From: Candidatus Omnitrophota bacterium
GTDB lineage: Bacteria; Omnitrophota; Gorgyraeia; Tantalellales; Tantalellaceae
Direction of reading: 5' to 3'
DNA length: 41,212 nucleotides
Assembly (NCBI GenBank): GCA_015231405.1
Contig: JADGBR010000001.1
Span: 449,762-490,973 of the forward strand
Shown: positions 1 through 9,500 of the stretch, in pieces
Position numbering within the stretch: the first letter of the stretch is position 1
Layout of the letters: each line of letters starts with the position of its first letter
Made by a program: the position numbers and the translations under genes
Notes under the pieces: model-generated
The model's input: only the letters and a program-made list of their open reading frames with translations
What the model was told of the DNA's origin: nothing
Database searches by the model: none

Positions 1-2752
1 TCTTTCCTGCCTCATTGTACCACTGTTCAGAATCGTTCATCCAAGCGACATCGCCGTCCATGTCGAAATACGCCTGGCTGCTGAACGAGAACAGAAGGTT
101 GCCGTTGTCCTGGAACATCCTGTCAAAATTCAGCGAGGATTGGAGTACGTACACGCCGTCGTTACCGTATTTGACGTATTCCTGGCGGTTCCCGGAAATT
201 ATCTTATCGTTACGGGTATCGTACATGACCGTTTCGTCGCTTTTGTAAGATTGAACCGTATTCCCGAGGTAGTCATAATAATCGATCTCATTCGTAGTCG
301 CGCGGTCGGTCCTGACACCGTCATGGTAACCGTACTGGACATTCGTCCTGTTTGACCAGTTCTTGTTCCTCTCCCCGGTGACTTTGTTGATGTTCCACGA
401 TTCGTTGGCGCTTTTGACCCCGGAAAGGACCTTAATATTGTCGACTATTTCCCTTCGATATTCGATCGTCTCGATCCTTTCCGTGAAGATCTCGGAGCCG
501 GAGGCGTTTTCGACCTGGGAGGTATTCGCGGCTATGAGGTCGAGATCGGCGTCATATGTGTAGTTCGTCGAAGTCGCAGTTCTCCAGCTGTTGTTATTGT
601 TGTCGGTGTTCTCATAGCTTCTGTATTCGTAGGTCTTAAGCGACGGATCCGATCTATGGTAGGAAATAAACTGTTCTTCCGCGGAGTTCGATGTGTAAGA
701 GTAATCGCCGTTCAGGACAATATACTGGTTGGTTGAGAAGCTGTACGTCAACCGGCCGTCCCATGTATACCTATTCCTGGTTTCCGAGGTAGATGTTGAG
801 GAGTTCATGCCGTCATCCCACGTGCTGACCGTTTTGTTATAGGATATGTTCCCCGTTTCCGTGTATTCTTCACGGGAAAGGAGCGAATCCGTTATATTGC
901 CTTCGATGTCGCGGTTGACGATATCCAGGAACTTCATATATTTAACGCCATTCCTGTAATAGATGGTTTCAGTCAACTTATTCCTGATAATTCCGTTAAC
1001 CCTGTCTATCAGTGACCTGAAAACAAGGTTACCGTTCGAATTATAGGAAAAACTTTCGCTTTTTACGCGGTTACGTAAAAGCTCACCGTTCTTATCGTAC
1101 GCTACCTCCAAAAGGATGCTGCTTATGGGTTTGCCTTCGGAGTTATAATTAACGTTTTTCCTTTTGATCTGGTAAGCAAGCCCATAGTGGCCCGGATGAT
1201 ACGCCATCATTTCGTAGTTTTTAAACTCGCCAAAATATGTTATCTCAATACCGCTGCCATCGTTATAAACTACGTGCGTAAGATATACGGAACCGTCCTC
1301 GCTCAGTATATAATCCACTGAAGCGAATTGGTAGTGATGTTCAACAGAAACCGCTAATAATTTATCCTTGTATTCTGCGGCGTTCAATCCCTCGCTCGAT
1401 ACAGCCTCGAAAAGCTGAGAGAGATAACTTTTCAGTTTATCGTCGACGCCGGTAGCTCTTAAAAGCTCCGACTTGAGGTCTTCGACCGTCATGTAGCTGT
1501 TCAGGGAGCTGGACCCGATGATGTCGGTAATTTCATTGCATTTTTCCGTTATCCTCACGGGCCGGCTGCTTTCGTCAAAATATATGACTTTGCCGTTAGT
1601 TGCTTCAAGCCGCATATCAGCCTGGTCGAAAGTGCCATCCGATTTTTCCCTTAATACAAGATTTATCAAGCTACCCATCTTTGTGCGTAGACCGATGGTT
1701 TTTACGATGAGCGCGCTGTCGAGGATCCCGTTACCGTTAACATCCTCGTTCAAGTCCATACGACCGTCAGCGTCAATATCGAACTGGCCATAGGGCATCC
1801 ACTCTGATCCGGAAGCAGCAGCAAGCGAACCCTCGTCAATATCCATGTTGTTATCCCCGTCTCTATCCTCATTGTTGCCTATCACTTCCGGTATCCAGTA
1901 TTCGACCCCCGTTACGCTAATACCGTTGACGAGGCCGGCTAGTTTTTTCGCTTCCAGGATACTTTCCTTGAATGAAGGTATGAACCTAGTGACGAGGTCG
2001 AGCGTGTTCACCGTAATGGTAGTTTCCAAATAACCGGCTCTATTCGCCTTTAAAGTGATCTGGGCTACTGATTTTGCTTTTAAGGCTTCTACTAACGTTT
2101 TATCATCCAGGTTCAACACACCGTCGCAGTTAAGGTCGAGTTTAGCTTTTAACTCTATGTCAGCCATGTCTACTATCCCGTCGCCGTTAATGTCCTCCTC
2201 TCCGCGAATAGTCTGGTCCATGGCATAGTTGACGATCGCGATATCGTACTCGTCGGTCACGCCGTTACCGTCTATGTCCATACTTGAAAGCATTCTCCAT
2301 TCCTCATCGGTATATCCTGGCATTACCACTTCTTGGACCATTACCCTTTTAGGATCAATTATGATAAGTTCCGCGAACGCGTCGACGGCGGCTTTCATCT
2401 CCCTTGTCAAAAATATTTCTCCTTCTCCCTGTCTGATCACGTTTGAAGGCAGGATCTTTATCTCAGGTTCATAAGGTCCAGTAGGCTTTTCAAGGTCTCT
2501 AAGAACAGAAAAAGCGGCTGCCGCCGAAAAAGATTTTTTCAGCCAAACCGGAAGCTGGAACTCAGGTAAGTACGAAGAACTTGAGTAATCAGAGTCATCG
2601 GAACTATTATCTGAAGCATTCGTCAACAGGCCTGTACTGTATCTTTGTATCCCTCCAATGATCTCCCCTGATTGGGCATTACCGATAGTCGCTAGTGAAC
2701 ATAGAAAAACAGCAATTAACACTAACACCATTGATTTTGTGTACTTACACAT
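1..2752 (-). CDS. Secreted protein with multiple EF-hand/dockerin-like loops and YD-like beta repeats (3' partial)
   Basis: The first 917 residues are visible; the frame has no stop before the left edge. The start ATG 2752 has a strong AGGAGG five bases upstream. Residues 1-26 form a signal peptide (hydrophobic core, cleavage after GNA); the Cys within it is not in a lipobox. A Ser/Asp-rich linker follows. Calcium-loop motifs of the D-x-[DN]-x-[DN]-G type lie at about 159-170, 187-198, 206-217, 296-307, 325-336 and 337-345. After about residue 470 the protein is Tyr/Asn/Ser-rich with recurrent short strands and Y-x-x-x-G-x-L spacing, like degenerate YD/RHS repeats. It is probably an exported, calcium-stabilised surface protein; the missing C-terminus would decide whether it is an adhesin, toxin carrier or anchored structural protein. 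It lies 117 bases after the FecR gene, so it may share the operon. Confidence 0.85.
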   Translation of the reverse strand, partial: MCKYTKSMVLVLIAVFLCSLATIGNAQSGEIIGGIQRYSTGLLTNASDNSSDDSDYSSSSYLPEFQLPVWLKKSFSAAAAFSVLRDLEKPTGPYEPEIKILPSNVIRQGEGEIFLTREMKAAVDAFAELIIIDPKRVMVQEVVMPGYTDEEWRMLSSMDIDGNGVTDEYDIAIVNYAMDQTIRGEEDINGDGIVDMADIELKAKLDLNCDGVLNLDDKTLVEALKAKSVAQITLKANRAGYLETTITVNTLDLVTRFIPSFKESILEAKKLAGLVNGISVTGVEYWIPEVIGNNEDRDGDNNMDIDEGSLAAASGSEWMPYGQFDIDADGRMDLNEDVNGNGILDSALIVKTIGLRTKMGSLINLVLREKSDGTFDQADMRLEATNGKVIYFDESSRPVRITEKCNEITDIIGSSSLNSYMTVEDLKSELLRATGVDDKLKSYLSQLFEAVSSEGLNAAEYKDKLLAVSVEHHYQFASVDYILSEDGSVYLTHVVYNDGSGIEITYFGEFKNYEMMAYHPGHYGLAYQIKRKNVNYNSEGKPISSILLEVAYDKNGELLRNRVKSESFSYNSNGNLVFRSLIDRVNGIIRNKLTETIYYRNGVKYMKFLDIVNRDIEGNITDSLLSREEYTETGNISYNKTVSTWDDGMNSSTSTSETRNRYTWDGRLTYSFSTNQYIVLNGDYSYTSNSAEEQFISYHRSDPSLKTYEYRSYENTDNNNNSWRTATSTNYTYDADLDLIAANTSQVENASGSEIFTERIETIEYRREIVDNIKVLSGVKSANESWNINKVTGERNKNWSNRTNVQYGYHDGVRTDRATTNEIDYYDYLGNTVQSYKSDETVMYDTRNDKIISGNRQEYVKYGNDGVYVLQSSLNFDRMFQDNGNLLFSFSSQAYFDMDGDVAWMNDSEQWYNEAGK

Positions 2753-2757
2753 GACTC

Positions 2758-2763
2758 CCTCCT
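2758..2763 (-). promoter_or_regulatory. Strong Shine-Dalgarno site of the calcium-loop surface protein
   Basis: AGGAGG read on the minus strand, five bases before ATG 2752. It is the best ribosome site in the window and fixes the start of a gene that has no stop inside the window. The preceding 100 bases (2764-2869) are AT-rich; no convincing promoter pair or terminator is seen there. Confidence 0.8.
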
Positions 2764-2869
2764 GTTTAAATGTTTTAATATACTTTTTAAAAATTCTTCG
2801 CTACACTCTGTATAACAACCGGGAAGTGAGAAAATTACACAAAACTAACTAATTAATATCTAAACAGGG

Positions 2870-4351
2870 TTAGAGTGAGCTCAATCGGTCCAGAGCAAAT
2901 GAGCTTTCGGGTGATGCGGGATAGTTGTGGATTATTTCAAGATAGATAGCTTTGGCTTCTGTTTTTTTAAAAAGCCGTGTTTCCTTTAGATAAGCGATGG
3001 CAGTTTTGGCTAAAGGTGCCAAACCACTATCAGAATACAGCTTAAAAACGACGGAAAAGGCCCTTATTGCTTCGATATCCTCCCCGATATATGAATAATA
3101 ACTCCCTATAAATAGAAGCAGCTTGGGGCTATATTCGGCTTTTGGGTCTTTTTTGACTATTTCCTCAAGTTTGTGTATTCCATCGAGATGGATGGCTTTA
3201 TCGCCGTTCTTATTTGCTTCATTGATCAGATATAATGCCTCTTCAAGCTGTACCGGGATAGTTCGGGGTATCTGGTCCTGTATAAAGATCGGGCATGGCG
3301 AAAGAAGTTCAAGGACCCTGTTTTTGTCATTGCTGAGTAACAAAGCGACTTTTGTTCGTTTTCCTAACATAAAAAGATCCGAGATCTTTTGCCATTCTTC
3401 CATTAATAGAGGTACAGGGGTAAGTGGCGCCTCTCCCTGCGGGATCTCGGTTTTCATGCCTGCATCGACTACAACTTTAGATGGGACCTTAGCGAGTGAG
3501 AGTCTTTCCTTTCTTGAGGATACATCAACTTTTCCTTCAAGGACACCTACCCATGTTCTATCATTTTGTTTGTCCTGTGAGACCATAAACTTAGTGCCGA
3601 TAGCCCGGACTTTTGCGTTTGGTGTTTCGACCTCGAATTTTGACCCCTTAAAGGGCTTATCGATATCTACCAGCATATCGCCTTTTTTCAGGTTAAAACG
3701 GCATATACCGTGCCTGTTCCGGGGAGTGAGCATTGCCACTTCAATGGTTGCCCCCGGCCTTAGTTTAATGTTATATTTTGAGGGTAAAGCAATGACCAAT
3801 TCGGAAGTTCCCGCCGAGCGGACCTCATCCCCTTTTTTTAACTTAGTACCGGGGTCTATTTTTAACCAGCCGTTAGCTGAGTTTCTTAAGATGAAGGCCG
3901 TGCCGTTTATTTCACTTACGGATGGTTCGTCGTTCCCATAAAAATTAAGGCCGGCGAAAACGGCGACGAGGGAAACGGAGAAAGTGACTACTATCTTCCG
4001 AAAGGCCGGCGCGAACGGCGCGGTCAATAGTTCCGAGAGGTCCTTGAAAAATTCGGTGAGATCAGTGAAGGATATAGCAGTGCCAGGCAACAAGGCTGGC
4101 TTCTTATTTCGTAAAAGCTCGGCTTCAAGCTTAGCCTTGAATTCGGCGTCAAAACGGTCAGATTCTTTGATCGGTAGAAGCCCGGCGAGTATTCTATCGA
4201 TCTTATGAAGATCGCCGAGCTCTTTTGAGCAGGACGGGCACTTTTTGATATGTTTTTCCAGGATATCGGCGAAAAATACCTGTATGAACCCCGGGAAAGG
4301 CCCGGTTATCAAAGTGTTATTTATCCTGCATTTTAGTGTCTTTTTATCCAT
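2870..4351 (-). CDS. Transmembrane FecR-domain protein with anti-sigma-type zinc finger and C-terminal TPR-like repeats
   Basis: This 493-residue protein starts at ATG 4351, with AAAAGG eight bases upstream; GTG 4357 is a weaker alternative. In order: an N-terminal zinc-finger-like motif typical of anti-sigma factors (H34-x3-C38-x2-C41, with C8 as a possible further ligand); a helical linker; one membrane helix at about 119-138; a FecR domain at about 145-285 with the signature FEVETPNAKVRAIGTKF at 239-255; and helical TPR-like repeats from about 391 to the end. The layout predicts a cytoplasmic sigma-binding end and a FecR/TPR part outside the inner membrane. In known systems FecR domains relay envelope signals to ECF sigma factors. 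Translational overlap with the sigma gene supports that pairing. Carrying the zinc finger, FecR and TPR on one chain is less usual. Confidence 0.88.
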   Translation of the reverse strand: MDKKTLKCRINNTLITGPFPGFIQVFFADILEKHIKKCPSCSKELGDLHKIDRILAGLLPIKESDRFDAEFKAKLEAELLRNKKPALLPGTAISFTDLTEFFKDLSELLTAPFAPAFRKIVVTFSVSLVAVFAGLNFYGNDEPSVSEINGTAFILRNSANGWLKIDPGTKLKKGDEVRSAGTSELVIALPSKYNIKLRPGATIEVAMLTPRNRHGICRFNLKKGDMLVDIDKPFKGSKFEVETPNAKVRAIGTKFMVSQDKQNDRTWVGVLEGKVDVSSRKERLSLAKVPSKVVVDAGMKTEIPQGEAPLTPVPLLMEEWQKISDLFMLGKRTKVALLLSNDKNRVLELLSPCPIFIQDQIPRTIPVQLEEALYLINEANKNGDKAIHLDGIHKLEEIVKKDPKAEYSPKLLLFIGSYYSYIGEDIEAIRAFSVVFKLYSDSGLAPLAKTAIAYLKETRLFKKTEAKAIYLEIIHNYPASPESSFALDRLSSL

Positions 4352-4925
4352 TGTCACGGCCTTTTAGACATTTGACGAATAATTTCCTGCCCCTGAAAAG
4401 CCTTACAGCAACAACCGATTTAGTGCAACCTATAACACGGGCGGCGTCCTCATACGAAAGTTCCTGGATGACGCAAAGAGTTATTACCTCCCTGAACTCG
4501 GGCGGCATGGAAAGAAGGACCGATTGTATCGATTCCTCGATCTCAGCGTTATTCATGTAGTCGGAGGCATCGGTGCCGTCTTTTGTCAGAATATCGCTAA
4601 GCGTGAATTCCGAATTGTCCGACAATTTGGAGTCAAATGACACTTTCCTGACATTTTTCGCTTTTTTAAACTCGTTCTTAGCCAAATTCCTGGCGATGGC
4701 GTAGACCCATGACGAAAAAGAGCCGGTCGGCATATACTTGTCAATGTTAGTATACACCTTGACGAAAGTTTCCTGAGTGAGCTCTTCCGCCATCGTCCTA
4801 TTATTTGTCATGCGGTATAAATAATTCAAGATCGTCCTTTTGTACGCTTTGTATAATTCGTCAAAAGCCCCGGCATTACCGTTTTTGAACGAATTTATAA
4901 GAACAAGATCTTTTTCCTGACGCAT
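4344..4925 (-). CDS. ECF-family RNA polymerase sigma factor
   Basis: This 193-residue protein starts at ATG 4925; an in-frame TTG at 4964 would add 13 residues but has no ribosome site. Sigma region 2 spans about 20-90, with the core helices around AEELTQETFVKVY and the region-2.4-like helix SFSSWVYAIARNLAKNEFKK. Sigma region 4 spans about 131-185, with PPEFREVITL and the helix-turn-helix YEDAARVIGCTKSVVAVRLFRGR. Both DNA-contact regions look intact and the length is normal for the family. It directs RNA polymerase to a small regulon. The stop codon overlaps the start of the next gene (ATGGATAA, 8 bases), so the two are co-translated, and that neighbour is the likely anti-sigma regulator. Targets may include the flanking secreted-protein genes (inference). 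Confidence 0.95.
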   Translation of the reverse strand: MRQEKDLVLINSFKNGNAGAFDELYKAYKRTILNYLYRMTNNRTMAEELTQETFVKVYTNIDKYMPTGSFSSWVYAIARNLAKNEFKKAKNVRKVSFDSKLSDNSEFTLSDILTKDGTDASDYMNNAEIEESIQSVLLSMPPEFREVITLCVIQELSYEDAARVIGCTKSVVAVRLFRGRKLFVKCLKGRDNG

Positions 4926-4951
4926 AATAAGTGTCTGTAACAGTCCCGTAT

Positions 4952-4957
4952 AGTATA
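4952..4957 (-). promoter_or_regulatory. Possible -10 box (TATACT) ahead of the sigma-factor gene
   Basis: TATACT lies on the minus strand 26 bases before ATG 4925. No good -35 hexamer stands at 16-18 bases. Transcription from here would give a short leader and would exclude the TTG start at 4964. Weak evidence. Confidence 0.3.
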
Positions 4958-5045
4958 ACAACAAAAGGAGATAAAAATTACAGTTTCGGTTATTTTAGTT
5001 AGAAATCAGGCTTTTGTCGAGGAGAAATTCAGAAGAAGTTCAGGA

Positions 5046-5069
5046 CGTCAGATCAAAAATAACCTGACG
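5046..5069 (-). terminator. Hairpin after the small secreted-protein gene, possible terminator
   Basis: The arms CGTCAG and CTGACG are perfect complements around a 12-base T-rich loop, beginning 24 bases after the TAA of the upstream gene. No T-run follows the stem, so it is not a standard intrinsic terminator; it could be an mRNA-stabilising or regulatory hairpin. The rest of the 4926-5092 gap shows nothing else I can support. Confidence 0.35.
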
Positions 5070-5092
5070 CTTGTCCCTGACCCTATGATTTG

Positions 5093-6418
5093 TTACTTGC
5101 CGGTTGACTCAGCGTATGCCGCGGGGATCTTGTCGTCCTTGAAACTGTCGTTGGATACGGCTATCTGTTTTGCTTTCTGAAGGTTTATTATGACTTTAAA
5201 GGAATTATCGCTTGTGTACCTGAGGTATATGACTGAAGACTCGGTTGAGAATTTTTTGCAGAGAACTGAAAGATTACCATAAAAAGACCTTAACTGGGCC
5301 TCTATCTTGACCAGTTTTGGGTCGGTATTCTTCCTTACCTGGTCGTACGCCTTTATGATCTCATTCTTTTGTTCGTCGTCGTTAAAAGGATTTTCCCCGT
5401 TATTCTTTACGGCGTCCATGATATTCTCTACCAGACTTATATCGTTCGAGATATTTGGAAGGACTACCGAAGCTTTCAGGGAGCTTTTCATTTTATAGAG
5501 TAATTTTTCATAATCCAGCTTGATCCCTGAGACAAGATCTTTCCCGGCTTCCAGCTCGTCTAAAAGCCCAGAGATTTTCTCTATGTTCCTGGTGTTCCGC
5601 TTGTCTTTAAAGCCGGATATAAATTCTCTGACGCGTTCGGGGTCCAGGTATGTAGGCTTCGACGCGGCAGGCTCTTCTTTTCTAGCGTCCGTGTCGGACT
5701 TATCTTTCGAATAAGTTACAATAATGGGTTCTTTGCCGTTAAGTTCTTTGGCGTCTTCGGTAACGACTAGGTTGGGCGTCATGTTGTCAAAGGTGTATTT
5801 GTTCCTTGTCGATGGCGGCAGGTCATTCAAAATATCAGCGGGAATAGCATCGGAGGTCATATTGCGATCTTTTGCGTCGTATATACCGTCGCCGTTCAGA
5901 TCTTCTTGAGAGTCTATTACGCCGTCGTGCTTAATATCATAGCTGGTCCGGTCAGGCGTCAAAGCGTTCACTGTATCGATCATATCCGGGATAACGCTCG
6001 AACTACTCGATATGGTCACAGAGCCATCCGCGTTCAATTGCATTTCAGTATTATCATCTATCTTGGCTTTGACGCTGACTATGTTGCCGGCGTCGTTCCT
6101 TGTGTATTCAAAATTTATCTTCTCGCCGTTATCAAGTACCTGTGATGAAGGGAATTCATTCCCCGATCCGTCAGGAACGTTTTCATCTTTTTTCTTTTTG
6201 CGTGCCCAGTATTCCCTGGCGAATTTTTCTGCAAGATTGGCTTTTTCAGAGGCATTGCGGTTTAGAATAGCTTCACCTGAATTCTGGCCAATTCTTTTCA
6301 TAACATCGGTGTATTCGGCAGGGTTGCGTGTACCATTATCGTCAGCGAAGACGTTTACAGGAATGGTTAACTGTAAAACGAATATTAAATTAATAGAAAA
6401 TTTGAACAGATTGAACAT
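5093..6418 (-). CDS. Secreted protein with two EF-hand/dockerin-like loops
   Basis: This 441-residue protein starts at ATG 6418, preceded by GGGGAG (6434-6429) at 10-base spacing. An upstream in-frame TTG (6442) would add eight residues but lacks a ribosome site and spoils the signal peptide. Residues 1-25 form a signal peptide (hydrophobic core, VFA just before DDNG). A Lys-rich linker and beta-hairpin-like stretches follow. Two calcium-loop motifs occur in tandem, D161-x-K-x-D-G to E172 and D173-x-N-x-D-G to D184, and the C-terminal half is mostly helical with few distinctive motifs. The loops resemble dockerin or EF-hand repeats, usually calcium-binding and involved in adhesion or protein docking. 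The gene lies 165 bases after the giant gene and before the sigma gene. Function is not known beyond probable export. Confidence 0.8.
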   Translation of the reverse strand: MFNLFKFSINLIFVLQLTIPVNVFADDNGTRNPAEYTDVMKRIGQNSGEAILNRNASEKANLAEKFAREYWARKKKKDENVPDGSGNEFPSSQVLDNGEKINFEYTRNDAGNIVSVKAKIDDNTEMQLNADGSVTISSSSSVIPDMIDTVNALTPDRTSYDIKHDGVIDSQEDLNGDGIYDAKDRNMTSDAIPADILNDLPPSTRNKYTFDNMTPNLVVTEDAKELNGKEPIIVTYSKDKSDTDARKEEPAASKPTYLDPERVREFISGFKDKRNTRNIEKISGLLDELEAGKDLVSGIKLDYEKLLYKMKSSLKASVVLPNISNDISLVENIMDAVKNNGENPFNDDEQKNEIIKAYDQVRKNTDPKLVKIEAQLRSFYGNLSVLCKKFSTESSVIYLRYTSDNSFKVIINLQKAKQIAVSNDSFKDDKIPAAYAESTGK

Positions 6419-6489
6419 TATCTTATTTCTCCCCGAGCGCAATTGATTAAAAAAGTATTTTTTTCAGAAAATAAAAGTACTGACGATTT

Positions 6490-6495
6490 ATTATA
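6490..6495 (-). promoter_or_regulatory. Possible -10 box (TATAAT) ahead of the small secreted-protein gene
   Basis: A perfect TATAAT on the minus strand lies 71 bases before ATG 6418, in the 165-base gap after the giant gene. No clear -35 is visible, and the region is AT-rich enough for a chance match. No terminator hairpin is seen directly after the giant gene, so read-through is possible. Confidence 0.35.
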
Positions 6496-6583
6496 TTTAC
6501 TGTGTAATTTTACCACAGAATTAAGAAATAAGCAATACTCTTTTTCTAAAAATTTAAAGCCCTAACCGTGAAAACAAAATTGT

Positions 6584-9500
6584 TTATACTGAGGTTTCGG
6601 CTTCGGTAACTGAGTCAATGTATTCTCGTATCTCAGCGCCGATATTGCGGAGAGAAATGGGCATGAAATTAAGTACCGTAGAAATTATATCCGTGAATGT
6701 TTTTCCAAGAACATTTGCAAGCGTCATCTCAAAATTTTTCATCTTGTCATCGGATAGGCCCACGGGAACGAATATCGGACGCTTTGTCCCTTTATCCTTC
6801 GACGCGTTTATCACACGTTCTTTCAGGCTCTTTATGCAAGTGTTAAGTGCGAGAGTCGGTAGTTTGCGGCATATCTCACTGTAATTTTTGTTCGTTCCCA
6901 TGAGATCTTTGTCGAGCATGACGAAGTTACACATTGATTCGGGAGTATTTAAATGTTTACTCAAATATTTCGTTATACCATCCTGCATTCCTGTAGACCC
7001 GAGGAACGTTATAGAAGACGGGTCATTTCGGGTTGGCCTTTCCTTTTTATCGATCTTATGCAGAACGTTCACTAGAGTATCTTCGGCGTCTTTGATGATC
7101 TGGTTCAGATTCCGGTTTTCGGAGCCTGTCAAATGGTACGCTACTCCCATCTCTTTGAGCCTGGATATATGTTTTGTCGTCTCGACGATAACGACAAGAT
7201 TCAGTCCTTTGGGGCCTGTTTTCTGATCAGCGAGTTTTTGAAGCGACGGCAGCATCTGGTCTAGATCGATCCCCTGCGAGTATCTTCCGTCAAGAATAAC
7301 GAGTTGCGGGCCAGTTTTGCTCTTTTTTGCCTGGGCGGCAGAGAGGACTTGATCAAAAGACGCTATAACGCTGTCCTCGAGGGCGCTTGTGGCAAGGATA
7401 TCTTCGACGGTATTAAGCTGATCGACCGTAAGCTTGCTCACTGAGTCGATAGCTTTTTCCACCGATCGTTGAGATGCTTCGGTCATTTCTTTTCCGTTTC
7501 TGGCATCACTCATTCTTTCTTTTGAGAAATCTTTCCTTACCTGTTGTTCCATTTCCCAATCAGACATGGTCGAGTATAATTTCTCTTCGGTATTACCGGC
7601 CACCTTGGAATAGCCGTCGAATAACCTATCTACCATGTTCTCCCAGCGTGTCTCTTTTGGAAGAGCGCTCGAGATTATGGTGAGAGCGAGCGGAAGCTCG
7701 CCGGCGTTCAACCTGGATATGGCGGCTCTATCCAAACCGGATAAATGGGGGTATTTCCGGACGAAAGAAATGATCCGCGCTTCTTTTCTTGCCCTGGCGA
7801 CGATACCAGGGAGTTCTTTTAGGAGAGTGTCGGCATTACCGTTAAAATCGACAAGTATCCCGGTTTCCCCGCTTGTTAAAGAATTAAGTTCTTTCTCGCC
7901 TGAACTCTTATCCCCGTATGCCCTGAACTCTATATCGTCATATAATTTCATAAGGTCAGATGTCTGGATATAAGACAGCCCAACAACGCCGATTATCGGT
8001 TTTTGGGTTGAAGCCTTAACCCCAGGATGTATCAATGAGTTATACGCGTTTTGAAGTTTGCCGTTATTGAGTCCAGGAGCGTTCGCGGGTTTTTTAGCGT
8101 AATTGCCCTGGAAGAGCTTTTCAGAGAGCTCTCTCGCTTTCCTGGAACCTATTACTGGGCTCGCGATCTGAAAGAAAAGATATTCGCTTAAAAGACCGAC
8201 GTCACCGCCGGACATTAGGGTGTCGATCATTTCTCTTGAAAGACCTATTGTATCGACCGGAAGGAACGCGCGGAGATGTTCCCTAAGCCTGTCGTCCTCG
8301 GATGATATGATGTGAGAAGCCGCGGAATTGAATCCCAAGAGCCATCCTGACGGTTCATCCGCGTCAGGCCCGGGTAGAACAACGGCGCCGAACTCGCGGA
8401 TACCGGTGCGGCGCTTGGATATTTTTCTGATCGCTATTTCCAGACGCTTGAGATCGGCGTCTTCGATAGCGAGGCGTGAACGGTTAGCCCTGATACGCTC
8501 TAATAGATTTTTGCAGATCCCCATATTATTGACGCCTGGGCGTAAAGGATACAGATTGCCGGAAAGCCTGGCCTGGATCTCTATCATTCGACCGAGTTCC
8601 GCGGGATGGCCTTTTGCCGGACGGATAAGGGCGTTCTCGTTATCCCTGTCGAATTTGGAGTCTTTTCTGGCTTTGGCGACGGCAGCGCTGATCTTTTTGA
8701 GTAATTTATGCCTGTCGGTTTCTTTTTCCAGGAGGACGAGGTAGTCCGTCGAATCATCACGGAATAGTCTTTCCCTGCGCTCATTCTCCGTGCGTCCCGT
8801 GACCGCTACGAATTTAATGTCCGGATACAGTATATCGAGATTAGCGGGGATATCGGCCCTATCTCCCGTAATACCTATTACGGCTACCGGCCTTAACGGC
8901 TTCGCTCTTTCTTCAAGCGTTTTATTTATGACCTTTTCGAATGTCTCCTGCAGTTTGCCTTTTTTGTACCCTTTCAAGAACCCTGACCGAGAAGTATAAT
9001 TAGTTCCGCGGAACATTTGTTCGGCAATGGCCCTGGCCCTAACAGCTCCGAGGACGGGGCTAGCTGCCTGGACGAACAAATATTCCCTGAGGACGTTGGC
9101 GTTATCGCCGATCTCGTCAAGTATCTCTGACGATAGGCCTATGGTTCTCGGCGGCAAGGTATCGTTAAGTCCCGCTTCGAGGATATCCGCCGAGGCGGCT
9201 TGGGACCTTTTGGACGAGTTGAAGCCTACAAGCCAGCTTTCGGGAACACGGGTCCCGGTCGAAGTAATAACGACAGCGTTAAATTCCACTACTTTAATTG
9301 TGTTGTTGCCTATCTTGTTGAGTTGACCGAGGAGCTCTTTCTTCTCTTCGGACGTAATATCAAGCTCGTCGTATTCTCTTTCCAAAATATCCATGATCTG
9401 CCTGGAAACGACCTTACGCTTAATGCCGGAGCGCAATTTTGGCAGAACATTCCCGTACATTTCCAATTGCTTCGTTATGCCGTTCCGGAGCCTAACGGCG

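Noticed and set aside
2695-2752. Lipoprotein signal in the left-edge surface protein
   Set aside because: The Cys in the signal peptide sits inside the hydrophobic core without a lipobox, and a normal cleavage site after GNA follows.
3123-3941. 272-codon plus-strand frame opposite the FecR gene
   Set aside because: It is antisense to a well-supported FecR-domain protein, and its composition is typical of a shadow frame.
4935-4943. Small palindrome CTGTAACAG near the proposed start of sigma-gene transcription, possible operator
   Set aside because: It is nine bases long, occurs once, and has no second copy near the other promoters, so it is within chance expectation.
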